Origin: Peteryoungia wuzhouensis
GTDB lineage: Bacteria > Pseudomonadota > Alphaproteobacteria > Rhizobiales > Rhizobiaceae
NCBI RefSeq assembly: GCF_003205195.1
Contig: NZ_QJRY01000001.1
Span: 372,001 to 436,000, forward strand
Direction of reading: 5' to 3'
DNA length: 64,000 nucleotides
Below are positions 37,521 to 47,358 of this stretch, one piece after another; position 1 is the first letter of the stretch, and each line of letters starts with the position of its first letter. The notes under the pieces are model-generated. The model saw nothing but the letters and a program-made list of their open reading frames with translations, made no database searches and was not told the origin of the DNA. The position numbers and the translations under genes were made by a program.

Positions 37521-38795
37521 ATGCGTGACTTCTATTCGATCCTGGGCGTAAAGCGCGATGCGGGTGCGGACGAGATCAAGGCCGCGTGGCGCACGAAGGC
37601 GAAATCCATCCACCCGGACCAGAACCGGGACGATCCCAATGCGCATAACCGCTTTGCCGAGATGGGCCGCGCCTATGAGGTGCTGAAGGACCCGGCCAAG
37701 CGCAGCCGCTACGACCAGCAGCGCTCCAAGGTCGAGGCGCTGGAGCGCGAACAGACGATCATGCAGCAGCGCAACGCTGCCCGCGAGGCGGCCGAAAAGG
37801 CGAAACAGGCCAAGGCGAATGCCGAGCGCATTCTGGCGGAACTTGCCCAGGCGGAAGCCGAAAAGGCGAAGGCGGAAGCCGCAGCCGCCGCAAAGGCCGA
37901 GGCTGCAAAGGCCGCCAAGCAGGCAAAGTCCGCAAAGACCGAGAGCAAGGCCGAGGCACCCAAGGCGGCAAGCGCGACCGGCGAGACTGCCAGCAAGGCT
38001 TCGGCGGATGGGAACGCCGGCGATGGAGCCAAGGCACAAGCCTCGACCTCCGCTTCCAGCACAAGTGCCAACGGCAAGGCCGAAGGTCCGGAGGAAATGG
38101 TGTCCCGCATCTTCGGCGACAGCCCGGAAGCGGCGGTGGCGGCCGAGCAGTTGAAACGCGATCAGGATGCGGCCGACATCAATGACGGCATTCCGTTGCG
38201 CAATACGAGTTCGCCCCTTCTGGCGCCGATCGAGCTGTTCAGCTCGCTTGTGCGTCGCCTGCGCGGCACCCCTCCTCCGCCGCCGCCGGAAAAGGCGCCT
38301 GACGTCTTTGCCGAAGCGATCGTCGCGATCTCTGACCTTCTCGAACAGAAGGCGGTCCCGGTAACCCTCACGGACGGGCGCGAAGTGCGCGTGCCGCTGA
38401 GCGGTGCCACCGAAGGGCATGTGGTCAAGCTGAAAGGCCAGGGGCTGAAGTTCCAGGGGCTGCTGCGCGGCGACCTCGCCGTCACTGTCCGGATCCAGCG
38501 CCACGAACGCTTCGTCGTCGATGGTCTCGACATCAAGACCGTTCTGCCGATCACGCTCGAAAATGCCGTTCTCGGTTGCGAAACGGACGTCGAGGGGCCG
38601 GAGGGTCCGGTCAAGGTGACCGTGCCGCCATGGTCCAATTCCGATCAGGTGATCCGCATCGAGGCGCTCGGCCTGCCGGATGGCGAAGGCGGCCGCGGCG
38701 CGCTCGTCGTCGAACTGCGTGTCATGCTGTGGGAAAAGCCGGACGAAAAGGTGACCGACCTGATGCGCCTGATGCGCGAAGGCCTCTACATCTGA
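37521..38795 (+). CDS. DnaJ-domain (CbpA-like) co-chaperone with Ala/Lys-rich linker
   Basis: 424 residues. J domain at the N-terminus (FYSILGVKRDAGADEIKAAWR, HPD at 31-33). Then an unusually long charged, Ala/Lys/Glu-rich segment (about 80-190), likely helical or disordered. The C-terminal half is a DnaJ substrate-binding domain (LENAVLGCETDVEGPEGPVKVTVPP and GLPDGEGGRGALVVEL). There is no zinc-finger, so it is of the CbpA type. It should stimulate the ATPase of DnaK. ATG 37521 is chosen over TTG 37509. Confidence 0.9.
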   Translation: MRDFYSILGVKRDAGADEIKAAWRTKAKSIHPDQNRDDPNAHNRFAEMGRAYEVLKDPAKRSRYDQQRSKVEALEREQTIMQQRNAAREAAEKAKQAKANAERILAELAQAEAEKAKAEAAAAAKAEAAKAAKQAKSAKTESKAEAPKAASATGETASKASADGNAGDGAKAQASTSASSTSANGKAEGPEEMVSRIFGDSPEAAVAAEQLKRDQDAADINDGIPLRNTSSPLLAPIELFSSLVRRLRGTPPPPPPEKAPDVFAEAIVAISDLLEQKAVPVTLTDGREVRVPLSGATEGHVVKLKGQGLKFQGLLRGDLAVTVRIQRHERFVVDGLDIKTVLPITLENAVLGCETDVEGPEGPVKVTVPPWSNSDQVIRIEALGLPDGEGGRGALVVELRVMLWEKPDEKVTDLMRLMREGLYI

Positions 38796-38806
38796 CGAGC
38801 TCCCGT

Positions 38807-38830
38807 GCGGGCGTCAAACCCGACGCCCGC
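38807..38830 (+). terminator. hairpin between the DnaJ-like gene and fabI
   Basis: Stem GCGGGCGTC / GACGCCCGC (38807-38815 and 38822-38830), 6-nt loop, not followed by a T-run. It may be a processing or weak termination signal. Confidence 0.4.
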
Positions 38831-38975
38831 CATCGCCCCCGCCATTCGATTCATTCAACAATTCAAACATACAGGCCATTGTCGGCCCGACAGGGCCTGA
38901 CCGTCCGGTTCAATCTTGAACGCTGGAACGGGCTATGCCATAGGCAACACCAATCGACGGTTTAGGGGATGCATC

Positions 38976-39794
38976 ATGGTTCAGGGTTCGGGCCTCATGG
39001 CAGGCAAGCGCGGCGTCATCATGGGCGTCGCCAACAATCGCTCCATCGCATGGGGCATTGCCAAGGCCTGTCGCGACCAGGGCGCCGAGATCGCGCTGAC
39101 CTGGCAGGGTGATGCGCTGAAGAAGCGCGTGGAGCCGCTGGCGGCCGAACTGGACGCATTCCTGGCCGGCGACTGCGACGTTACCAATCTCGAAAGCATC
39201 GATGCGGTCTTCGCCAATCTCGAAGCCAAGTGGGGCAAGATCGATTTCGTCGTGCATGCCATCGCGTTTTCCGACAAGGACGAACTGACCGGCCGCTATA
39301 TCGACACGACGCGCGACAATTTTGCCCGGACGATGGACATCTCGGTCTATTCCTTCACGGCTGTTGCCGCACGGGCCGAAAAGATCATGAATGACGGCGG
39401 CTCGCTTCTGACCCTCACCTATTACGGCGCCGAAAAGGTCATGCCGCATTACAACGTCATGGGCGTGGCGAAGGCGGCACTCGAAGCCTCCGTACGTTAT
39501 CTTGCCGTCGACATGGGCGGTCGCGGCATTCGCGTCAACGCCATCTCTGCCGGCCCGATCAAGACGCTTGCGGCATCCGGCATCGGCGATTTCCGCTATA
39601 TCCTGAAGTGGAACGAGCTTAACTCGCCGCTGAAGCGCAACGTCACCACGGATGAAGTGGGCTCGTCGGGCATGTATCTGCTCTCCGACCTGTCGAGCGG
39701 CGTCTCCGGCGAAGTGCATCACGTCGACTGCGGCTATCACACGGTCGGCATGAAGGCCGTGGACGCGCCCGACATTTCCGTCACCAAGGATTGA
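38976..39794 (+). CDS. fabI: enoyl-[acyl-carrier-protein] reductase [NADH]
   Basis: 272 residues. Last step of each fatty-acid elongation cycle: reduces trans-2-enoyl-ACP with NADH. The modified nucleotide-binding start GVANNRSIAWGIAKA (typical of FabI in place of the GxGxxG of other SDRs) and the catalytic Y-x6-K as YNVMGVAK (Y159, K166) are visible; the substrate loop is AASGIGDF. ATG 38976 follows AGGGGATGCATC. Target of triclosan-type inhibitors in general. Confidence 0.96.
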   Translation: MVQGSGLMAGKRGVIMGVANNRSIAWGIAKACRDQGAEIALTWQGDALKKRVEPLAAELDAFLAGDCDVTNLESIDAVFANLEAKWGKIDFVVHAIAFSDKDELTGRYIDTTRDNFARTMDISVYSFTAVAARAEKIMNDGGSLLTLTYYGAEKVMPHYNVMGVAKAALEASVRYLAVDMGGRGIRVNAISAGPIKTLAASGIGDFRYILKWNELNSPLKRNVTTDEVGSSGMYLLSDLSSGVSGEVHHVDCGYHTVGMKAVDAPDISVTKD

Positions 39795-39811
39795 AACCGA
39801 GGTCTGCCGCC

Positions 39812-40414
39812 GTGCTCATCTACATGATCCGTCACGGCCAGACCGACTGGAACGCCGAAGGGCGCATGCAGGGGCAGAAGGATATCGGGCTCAACGATAT
39901 CGGCCGCGCCCAGGCGAGCGAAAACGGGCGCAAGCTCGGCCAGATCCTCGGCGAGACGGCACTCGATTTCGACTTCGTCAGCTCGCCGCTCTGGCGGACC
40001 CGCGACACGATGGAGCGGGTGCGAAGCTCCATGGGCCTGCCGCCCGAACGCTATCGCCTCGACGAACGCCTCAAGGAACTCTCCTTCGGTGACTGGGAAG
40101 GCTCGACGCTTCCGGAACTCGCCCGCGTGTCGCCCGAACGGGTGGCGGAACGGGCGCGGCAAAAATGGAGCTTCATCCCCCCCGGCGACGATGCGGAAAG
40201 CTACGAAATCCTGTCCTGGCGGATCGGTGCCTGGCTCGCCTCGGTCGATCGGGCGACCGTCTGTGTCAGCCACGGCGGCGTGATCCGCAGCTGTTTCCGG
40301 CTGATCGGGAATGTCGATGAAAACGAGGCCTGCGAGATGAACATTCCGCAGGACCGGATTCTCAAGATGGAACTCGAGCCTCAGGCCGAGGGCGGCTCGA
40401 TCAGCTGGATCTGA
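39812..40414 (+). CDS. histidine phosphatase superfamily protein
   Basis: 200 residues from GTG 39812 (VLIYMIRHGQTDWN). The catalytic histidine is in RHGQTDWN, the acid glutamate region in KELSFGDWEG, and the second histidine in CVSHGGVIRS. Similar in length and motifs to cofactor-independent phosphoglycerate mutase-like and alpha-ribazole phosphatases; which substrate it uses is unknown. It lies 17 bp after fabI, likely in the same transcript. Confidence 0.9.
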   Translation: MLIYMIRHGQTDWNAEGRMQGQKDIGLNDIGRAQASENGRKLGQILGETALDFDFVSSPLWRTRDTMERVRSSMGLPPERYRLDERLKELSFGDWEGSTLPELARVSPERVAERARQKWSFIPPGDDAESYEILSWRIGAWLASVDRATVCVSHGGVIRSCFRLIGNVDENEACEMNIPQDRILKMELEPQAEGGSISWI

Positions 40415-40468
40415 CGGGCGGCCGTTGTCCGATCGGCATCCACCCGTCGGCTCAGACCAGAGGCTGCC

Positions 40469-40729
40469 TTACTGGACGACCTCGAGATCATCGATGACGC
40501 GCTTGCCGTCGACTTCCGTGTAAAACACGATGACCTTCTGACCCTTTTCCAGGCCTTCGAAATTGAACTCGTCCGGAACCGTGTAGGTCTTGCCGTCATC
40601 GAGCATCAGGCTCATGCCATCGACATTGACGGCAGCAATCGTCGCCTCGACGTCGTGGCTGCCGGCAAAGGCAGCGATCGGAGACAGGAGGCTTGCCGCT
40701 CCAAGAAGCAGGGAGATCACGACACGCAT
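40469..40729 (-). CDS. DUF1344 periplasmic protein
   Basis: 86 residues. A signal peptide (VISLLLGAASLLSPIAAFA) is followed by a small beta-rich domain, DVEATIAAVNVDGMSLMLDDGKTY then FEGLEKGQKVIVFYTEVDG, typical of the DUF1344 family in Rhizobiales. An OB-fold-like barrel is plausible. Function unknown. Convergent with the phosphatase gene. Confidence 0.85.
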   Translation of the reverse strand: MRVVISLLLGAASLLSPIAAFAGSHDVEATIAAVNVDGMSLMLDDGKTYTVPDEFNFEGLEKGQKVIVFYTEVDGKRVIDDLEVVQ

Positions 40730-41019
40730 ACGAACCACCTTCGACCAAATCAATTCTGAAAACGAGTACAAGATAGGCCTCCGGAATATGGCAAAATTTG
40801 CCCGATGACGTGTCAATTCGGTGAGATTGTGGAGAGGAACGCAGCCGTGATCAAGCCATGGACAAGGTTTATCCCGTGCGTTGACGTCTAGCCTCTTCTT
40901 CCGGCCGCCAAAGCATACCCGGAACGCCCCGAAGGCACCAAGCCCAAGACTGCGCAAACTCTTCGAAATTCTAAATTAACCGCCATCGCATAGGGTTTCT
41001 CGCAACAGGGGTTTAAGGG

Positions 41020-44000
41020 TTGGTAGCGTTGCGTAAACGGAAAGCAGGGCCGCAGTCCGACGGCAAATGGGGCAACGGCATCTTCTTGCTGGCGGGTGGC
41101 GCTGTCATCGGCCTCCTGGTGCTCGTTGCCGGCTTCCTGATCGATCGCAACACCGCAGCCCACGAGCGCAAGCGTGTCGAGCATCTGGTTCAGGATGGGC
41201 TGGAACATGCCAGCGCCGCGATCCGCAGCAAGATCAACCACGATGTGCAATTGGCACTCGAAGTGGCGGATGACATCGCCGACGACCCGATGCTGTCCCC
41301 CCCCGAATTCAACCGTACGGTTGCCATGCTGCTGGCGCGGAACCCGCATTTTCGATCGATCCGCCTCCAGCCTCTTCAAGATCAATTCCGAATGGCGTTC
41401 GACCCGGTGATCCGAAACGCCGGAAGCCTTCTGTCGATCGACATTCCTGTGCCGCCGATGACCTGGCAGACGAAACGCCAGTGGCAATCCTTGCTGATCG
41501 AAATCGATTCGATGGCCTTCATGGCGGATGCTGAGATCAACAGCGACAACGCCGAGACCGCTCACACCGACGGTAGCGGACTCAAGATCGCCGTCGCCCA
41601 GATCACGCCGACCGGTGCACTGGAAATCATCCTTGGCGACCCCAAGCTGATCGAGGAGCCAACCCTTACCCTGCCCGTCGACGTCGACCGCATGTCGCTC
41701 GTCGTGCTCGGCATGCCGGAAGAGGGTTGGGATGCGGCGATGAACCGGCTGCTGCCGAGCCGTTTGCTGCTGGCAGCCGGCGTCGGGGCCATGATGGTTT
41801 CCATCCTGCTGGCCATCGTGCTGCTGCGCGAGCGCAATCTCAACATCCAGCGGCTGCGGGCTCGCGAGGAGCGGTTGCTGGAACTGTCGCAGCGTTTCCA
41901 GCTTGCGCTCGAAACCTCGAATATCGGCATCTGGGAGATCGACGAATCCACCCATTCGCTGCTCTGGGACGAGCGCACCGCCGGTCTGCACGGCCTTCCG
42001 GTCAGCCTGGACGACGAGGAAGACCGACTGGCCGACTGGTATGGCTGCATTCAGGCCGATGATCTCGGCCGTGCAGAACAACTCTATTTCGACAGCGTGA
42101 TCGCCCGCACCACCGATTCCTGGGACGTGGCCTATCGCGTGCCGCTCAGCGACAACAGCTTCCGTTACCTGCGATCCGTCGGCGCGCGGACGGTGGATGG
42201 CCGGATCACCGGCATTGTCTGCGACGTCACGACCGACACGCTCATGACGCAATCGCTGAGCCGCGCCAAAGAGAACAGCGACATCAAGAATGCCGAACTG
42301 GAACTGGCGCTCGAGGAATTGTCGAGCCGCGAACACCAGCTGGCGGAAGCCTCACGGCGGCTGGACCTTGCACTCGGCTCCTACAATTGCGGCACCTGGG
42401 AAGGCGATCCGGCCAACAAGACCGCTGTCTGGGACGAGCGCATGCATCAGCTCTACGGCGTTCCCTATAGCGACAAGCCCGTTCCCGAGCATGTCTGGCT
42501 GTCGCGGGTCCATCCGGACGAACGCGGCGAGATCCAGCTGGCGACCAAACGCGCCTCCACACTGGACCAGACGCTCAACACGACCCAGAAGGTCGTGCTG
42601 CCGAACAACGAGATCCGCTACATCCGCTCCGTGGGGCAACCGCATATCGGGCGTGACGGGCGCAAGAAGCTGATCGGCATCGCCTTCGACGTCACCGCAG
42701 ACGCGCTTCTGGCGGAGCAGATGCGGGCGGCCAAGGCCGAGGCCGATATGCGCAATATCGAGCTGGAGCTTGCCAAGAACCGCATCGAGTTCAATGCGCT
42801 GCACGATCCGCTCACCTCGCTTGCCAACCGTCGCAAGCTCGATCTCGAACTCGACGGACTGAGCCGCGGAAACTCCGCCCAACGCGCCAAGTTCGCGATC
42901 CTCCATCTCGATCTCGACCGCTTCAAGGAAATCAACGATACGCTTGGCCATGCCGCAGGCGATGCCATGCTGGTGCATACATCGGAAGTCCTGCGCCGGC
43001 ACGTGCCGCGTGGCGACTTGGTCGCCCGCATCGGCGGCGATGAATTCGTCGTGCTTGCCCGGCGCGCGACCTCGATCGAGGAACTGACCAGCCTTGCCAG
43101 CCGGATTATCGAGGAGATGCGCCATCCGATCGATTTCGAAGGCTTCGACTGTCGCTGTGGCGTGTCGATCGGCATTGCCCAGGCCTCCGGCTTGATGCCG
43201 GATGCCCGCAAGGTTCTGATCAACGCCGACATCGCCCTCTACCAGGCCAAGGAAAAGGGCCGGAACTGCTACGAATTCTTCACGCCGGACCTGCAGGCGA
43301 ACATCATCGCCAAGAAGCGCATGGCCGACGACATGCTGGCCGGGCTTGAGCGCGACGAGTTCATCGTCTGGTACCAGCCGCAATTCGAAGCCAACAGCAT
43401 GCAGCTCTGCGGGGCCGAAGCACTGGTGCGCTGGCGCCATCCCGATCGCGGCGTGCTGGCCTCCGGAAACTTCCTCAAGGTGGCGGAAGACCTGAACGTC
43501 ATGGCGCGTATCGACCAGCTCGTTCTACAGACAGCGCTGAAGGACCAGATGCGCTGGACGGCCGCCGGCATGCCGGTGCCGCGGATCTCGGTCAACGTCT
43601 CCTCCAAGCGCCTGCATGACGAGAACCTGATCGAACAGTTGCAGGGGCTGTCGATCACGCCCGGATCGATCTGTTTCGAACTGGTGGAATCGATCTTCCT
43701 CGACGAGAGCGACACCAAGGCCACCGAGAACATCGAGAAGATCAAGGCGCTCGGCATCGACATCGAAATCGACGATTTCGGCACCGGCCACACCTCCATC
43801 GTCTCACTGCTGAAGCTGAAACCGAAGCGGCTGAAGATCGACCGCCAGCTGGTCATGCCGATCACGGTGCAGCCGCAGGAGCGCAGCCTGGTCCGCAACA
43901 TCGTCGAGATCGCCCGCTCGCTGGGCATCGAAACGGTGGCCGAAGGGGTCGAAACACACGAACATGCCGGCATGCTGCGCCAGCTCGGCTGCGACTATCT

Positions 44001-44085
44001 GCAGGGTTATGCCTTCGCCAAGCCTCTGTCCTTCGACGACTTCACCCGATTCGTCGACCGTCTGCCGCAGCAGAAGGCATCGTGA
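41020..44085 (+). CDS. membrane PAS-GGDEF-EAL cyclic-di-GMP enzyme
   Basis: 1021 residues from a TTG start; the next in-frame Met would remove the first membrane helix, so TTG is preferred. Helix at about 20-45, periplasmic domain to about 245, second helix about 247-270, two PAS-type domains (about 295-410 and 445-560), GGDEF (about 590-760; intact GGDEF at 672-676) and EAL (about 770-1015; EAL at 800-802, ELVES, DDFGTG). Both catalytic sites look competent, unlike the protein at 6.1-9.0 kb. It would adjust c-di-GMP in response to a periplasmic or PAS-sensed signal. Confidence 0.93.
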   Translation: MVALRKRKAGPQSDGKWGNGIFLLAGGAVIGLLVLVAGFLIDRNTAAHERKRVEHLVQDGLEHASAAIRSKINHDVQLALEVADDIADDPMLSPPEFNRTVAMLLARNPHFRSIRLQPLQDQFRMAFDPVIRNAGSLLSIDIPVPPMTWQTKRQWQSLLIEIDSMAFMADAEINSDNAETAHTDGSGLKIAVAQITPTGALEIILGDPKLIEEPTLTLPVDVDRMSLVVLGMPEEGWDAAMNRLLPSRLLLAAGVGAMMVSILLAIVLLRERNLNIQRLRAREERLLELSQRFQLALETSNIGIWEIDESTHSLLWDERTAGLHGLPVSLDDEEDRLADWYGCIQADDLGRAEQLYFDSVIARTTDSWDVAYRVPLSDNSFRYLRSVGARTVDGRITGIVCDVTTDTLMTQSLSRAKENSDIKNAELELALEELSSREHQLAEASRRLDLALGSYNCGTWEGDPANKTAVWDERMHQLYGVPYSDKPVPEHVWLSRVHPDERGEIQLATKRASTLDQTLNTTQKVVLPNNEIRYIRSVGQPHIGRDGRKKLIGIAFDVTADALLAEQMRAAKAEADMRNIELELAKNRIEFNALHDPLTSLANRRKLDLELDGLSRGNSAQRAKFAILHLDLDRFKEINDTLGHAAGDAMLVHTSEVLRRHVPRGDLVARIGGDEFVVLARRATSIEELTSLASRIIEEMRHPIDFEGFDCRCGVSIGIAQASGLMPDARKVLINADIALYQAKEKGRNCYEFFTPDLQANIIAKKRMADDMLAGLERDEFIVWYQPQFEANSMQLCGAEALVRWRHPDRGVLASGNFLKVAEDLNVMARIDQLVLQTALKDQMRWTAAGMPVPRISVNVSSKRLHDENLIEQLQGLSITPGSICFELVESIFLDESDTKATENIEKIKALGIDIEIDDFGTGHTSIVSLLKLKPKRLKIDRQLVMPITVQPQERSLVRNIVEIARSLGIETVAEGVETHEHAGMLRQLGCDYLQGYAFAKPLSFDDFTRFVDRLPQQKAS

Positions 44086-44267
44086 CGGATGGATGGCGGC
44101 GTGCGATCCGTGTGCCGCTAGACCACGCTTGCGTCTGCCGGATTTCCGGGCGGCCGGGTCGAAAACCCCTTCCCCCCCTTCGGGGAATTGCTTTATGAGT
44201 GACGCCATCCAAGGCAGGGCCTGCCGGAACGCTGTCCGGTGGGAAAGAATGGAACGGTAGCTCTCGC

Positions 44268-45362
44268 ATGTCGCACAATACCTTCGGTCATCTCTTCCGC
44301 GTCACCACCTGGGGCGAAAGCCACGGGCCGGCGCTCGGCGCTGTTGTCGACGGCTGCCCTCCGGGCGTGCGCTTTACCCAACAGGACCTGCAGGTCTTCA
44401 TGGACAAGCGCAAACCCGGCCAGTCCCGCTTCGTCACGCAACGCCGCGAGGACGACATCGTCAAGGTCCTCTCCGGTGTCATGCCGCAGGAAGACGGCTC
44501 GATGATCACAACAGGTACGCCGGTGTCGCTGTTCATCGAAAACACCGACCAGCGCTCGAAGGATTACGGCGAGATCGCAAAGCGTTACCGCCCCGGCCAT
44601 GCCGACTATACCTATGACCTGAAATACGGCATCCGCGACTACCGTGGCGGCGGCCGCTCTTCGGCCCGCGAAACGGCGGCGCGTGTGGCCGCTGGCGCGC
44701 TCGCCCGGCTTGCCATGCCTGACGTGACCATTCGCGGCGCGCTGGTGCAGATCGGCAAACACAAGATCAACCGCGACAACTGGGATTGGGCTGAGGTCGA
44801 CCAGAACCCGTTCTTCTGCCCTGACGCTTCGATGGTGCCGGTGTTCGAAGATTATCTCGACGGCATCCGCAAGGCCGGCTCCTCCGTCGGCGCCGTGATA
44901 GAGGTGGTCGCCGAGGGCGTACCGGCCGGCATCGGTGCGCCCGTCTATGGCAAGCTGGACCAGGATATCGCCTCCGGCCTGATGTCGATCAACGCGGTCA
45001 AGGGCGTCGAAATCGGCAACGGCTTCCAGTCGGCCGAAATCACCGGCGAAGAAAATGCCGACGAGATGCGCATGGGCAATGATGGCCGCCCGATCTTCCT
45101 GTCGAACCATGCCGGCGGGATTCTGGGTGGCATTGCGACCGGCGAGCCGATCGTGGCCCGCTTCGCCATCAAGCCGACCTCGTCGATCCTGACCGAGCGC
45201 CAGTCGATCGATTCCGATGGCAACAATGTCGATGTCCGGACCAAGGGCCGGCACGACCCTTGCGTCGGTATTCGCGCTGTTCCGGTCGGCGAGGCGATGC
45301 TCGCCTGCATCATTCTCGATCATATCCTGAGAGACCGGGGCCAGAACAACCGCACAAGGTGA
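44268..45362 (+). CDS. aroC: chorismate synthase
   Basis: 364 residues. FMN-dependent trans-elimination of phosphate from EPSP gives chorismate, the end of the shikimate pathway. Signatures: [23 protein letters not shown] at the N-terminus, the basic loop [16 protein letters not shown] (part) and [21 protein letters not shown]-terminal [17 protein letters not shown]. Starts at ATG 44268 and is followed 9 bp later by ribB. Confidence 0.97.
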   Translation: MSHNTFGHLFRVTTWGESHGPALGAVVDGCPPGVRFTQQDLQVFMDKRKPGQSRFVTQRREDDIVKVLSGVMPQEDGSMITTGTPVSLFIENTDQRSKDYGEIAKRYRPGHADYTYDLKYGIRDYRGGGRSSARETAARVAAGALARLAMPDVTIRGALVQIGKHKINRDNWDWAEVDQNPFFCPDASMVPVFEDYLDGIRKAGSSVGAVIEVVAEGVPAGIGAPVYGKLDQDIASGLMSINAVKGVEIGNGFQSAEITGEENADEMRMGNDGRPIFLSNHAGGILGGIATGEPIVARFAIKPTSSILTERQSIDSDGNNVDVRTKGRHDPCVGIRAVPVGEAMLACIILDHILRDRGQNNRTR

Positions 45363-45371
45363 GGACCGCGC

Positions 45372-46472
45372 ATGAGCTATGACCAGAAACGTGTCGTCGA
45401 GGCGCTGCGCGCCTTTGAGGCTGGCGAAATCGTGGTGGTCATGGATGATGACGGGCGAGAGAACGAAGGCGACCTCATTGTTGCTGCCGTGCATTGCACC
45501 GCCGAGAAGATGGCCTTCATCGTGCGCCACACCTCTGGCATCGTCTGCGCCCCGATGCCGAAGGAAGAAGCCAAGCGGCTGAATCTCTCGGCCATGGTGG
45601 CGGATAACGACAGCGCCCACACGACCGCGTTTACCGTTTCGGTCGACTTCAAACACGGTACCTCGACCGGCATTTCCGCCGATGACCGGACGCTGACGGT
45701 GCGCAACCTTGCAAACCCCAATGTCGGCGCGTCCGATTTTGTTCGTCCGGGCCATATCTTCCCGCTGGTCGCGCGCGAAGGCGGCGTGTTGATGCGGTCG
45801 GGTCACACGGAAGCGGCCGTCGATCTCTGCACCATGGCCGGGCTTCCGCCGATCGGCGTCATTTCGGAGCTGGTCAATGACGACGGCACCGTGATGCGCG
45901 GGCCGCAGGTGGCGGCCTTTGCCGAACAGCACAAGCTGAAACAGGTCTCCGTGGCCGACCTCATCGCCTATCGCCAGCGCAAGGAAACGCTGATCGAGCT
46001 CAAGTCAACGTTCGACATCCAGACGCCTTACGGAGCGGCCAAGGCCTATGCCTATTCGCTGCCCTGGGACCCGATGCAGCATCTGGCGGTCGTGTTCGGT
46101 GACATCAGGGACGGCGAGGACATTCCGGTCCGTCTGCATCTCGAAGATGTGGGCCGCGACGTGTTCGGCGCCGATCGGCAGATCGACGGCGTGATGAAGC
46201 GGATTGCCGACAAGGGCCGTGGCGTGGTCGTCTATCTGCGCGAGGGCTCCGTCGGGGTTGGCGTTTCCACCACCGCCCGCAGCGGCAAACATGATCGCGA
46301 GGCCCATAGCGAGGCGCAGGCGCGCGAAAGCGAATGGCTGGAAATCGGGCTCGGCGCGCAAATTCTGAAGGACCTTGGCGTCAATTCCATCCGCCTGATG
46401 GCCTCGCGCGAACGGCATTATGTCGGGCTTGAAGGCTTCGGCATCCAGATCTCGGGGACCGAGATCGTCTGA
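45372..46472 (+). CDS. ribB: 3,4-dihydroxy-2-butanone-4-phosphate synthase with degenerate GTP cyclohydrolase II tail
   Basis: 366 residues. The N-terminal 200 residues form an intact DHBP synthase (MDDDGRENEGDL acidic metal-site loop at 24-35, GRPGH-like VRPGHIFPLVAREGGVL, RSGHTEAAVDL), which makes the four-carbon unit of riboflavin. The C-terminal part aligns with GTP cyclohydrolase II, but the zinc-ligand cysteines are absent (VRLHLEDVGRDVFGADRQIDG has no Cys), so that activity is lost. Such RibBX proteins are known in rhizobia. It probably shares a transcript with aroC. Confidence 0.94.
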   Translation: MSYDQKRVVEALRAFEAGEIVVVMDDDGRENEGDLIVAAVHCTAEKMAFIVRHTSGIVCAPMPKEEAKRLNLSAMVADNDSAHTTAFTVSVDFKHGTSTGISADDRTLTVRNLANPNVGASDFVRPGHIFPLVAREGGVLMRSGHTEAAVDLCTMAGLPPIGVISELVNDDGTVMRGPQVAAFAEQHKLKQVSVADLIAYRQRKETLIELKSTFDIQTPYGAAKAYAYSLPWDPMQHLAVVFGDIRDGEDIPVRLHLEDVGRDVFGADRQIDGVMKRIADKGRGVVVYLREGSVGVGVSTTARSGKHDREAHSEAQARESEWLEIGLGAQILKDLGVNSIRLMASRERHYVGLEGFGIQISGTEIV

Positions 46473-46539
46473 GGCCTTCGGGTCCTTCTTGATCCATTCA
46501 TGCGCACGCGGCGGCTTGCAGTCGCCTGGTCACCCCACC

Positions 46540-46580
46540 CCGGACCTGCGGTCCGACCCTCCCCCTCAAGGGGAGGGTGG
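46540..46580. repeat. double-hairpin palindromic element
   Basis: Two adjacent palindromes: CGGACC-tgc-GGTCCG (46541-46555, sharing the G) and ACCCTCCCC-ctcaa-GGGGAGGGT (46556-46578). The second shares the CCCCTCAAGGGG core with the large repeat at 12.3-12.5 kb. It lies between convergent ribB and the RES toxin gene and may also act as a bidirectional terminator. Confidence 0.7.
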
Positions 46581-46659
46581 CGTGTCGCGCTCGTCCGTCG
46601 CAGCAAACGTCACCGCCGGCGGAAAACAAAAGATGCGATCATCTGCCGACTGCGAAACG

Positions 46660-47358
46660 TCAAGAAACAATCGGCCCCTCGACCTTTGGCTCCGCCTTGC
46701 CCGCCCATGTGAGCCGCCAGACATCGCCCTGGCGGACGGACTGGACTGCGGCGGGGCGCAGGATGGCAAAACACGTGCCGCCTTCGTGGCGCACGGAGGG
46801 GTAGACGATGCCGTTCAGGCCCGCACCGCGTGCTTCCAGCGCGAGGCGGTTGCCTTCCGGATAGCCGGATGCCTTGTCCGGCGACAAAGCCGGATGGGCC
46901 GGCAATTCACGCAGATCGAGGAATTCCCCCGAGATGCTGCAATACATCTCCGCATATTCGGCGACTGCCCGGTATTGGCCGGTGCGGGCGAGGAATTCGG
47001 TCATATGGAACGTGATTTCCGCAAGGCAGGTCTCGACCTTGAGCGCCGCATACCAGGCACCGCGCATCTCGCCGTTGAAACGGTTCGGCTCGCGCGGTTT
47101 GGCATAGGTGAAGCTGGCATTGATGAAATGCGCATGCGGCACGTCATACACCAGTTCGCGGGCCTCCAGGCCGGAGATACCCCGCGTCTGCGCCTGCATG
47201 CGGCTCGATGTTGCGGCCTCGATCTCCGCCAATTGCTGCAACTCGTCGGCCGTGTCGACGAGAGGTTCCAGCACGGCTGCACGCAGCCGGGCGGTCGATA
47301 CCAGGCGCACGGTGCGGGGATAGGCAAGGGTGGCGACCGGGACGCCTGATATTTGCAC
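46660..47358 (-). CDS. RES-domain NAD-degrading toxin
   Basis: 232 residues. RES family: the arginine motif REPNRFNGEMRGAWYAA, the glutamate motif VETCLAEITFH and the serine segment GIVYPSVR are in order, as in the NAD+ phosphorylase/glycohydrolase toxins MbcT and ParT. Expected to deplete NAD+ when freed from the antitoxin. Starts with GTG directly after the antitoxin stop (TGA-GTG). Confidence 0.9.
   Translation of the reverse strand: MQISGVPVATLAYPRTVRLVSTARLRAAVLEPLVDTADELQQLAEIEAATSSRMQAQTRGISGLEARELVYDVPHAHFINASFTYAKPREPNRFNGEMRGAWYAALKVETCLAEITFHMTEFLARTGQYRAVAEYAEMYCSISGEFLDLRELPAHPALSPDKASGYPEGNRLALEARGAGLNGIVYPSVRHEGGTCFAILRPAAVQSVRQGDVWRLTWAGKAEPKVEGPIVS

Noticed and set aside
45363-45371. 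FMN riboswitch before ribB
   Set aside because: There are only 9 bp between aroC and ribB, and no RFN-type sequence in the neighbourhood.
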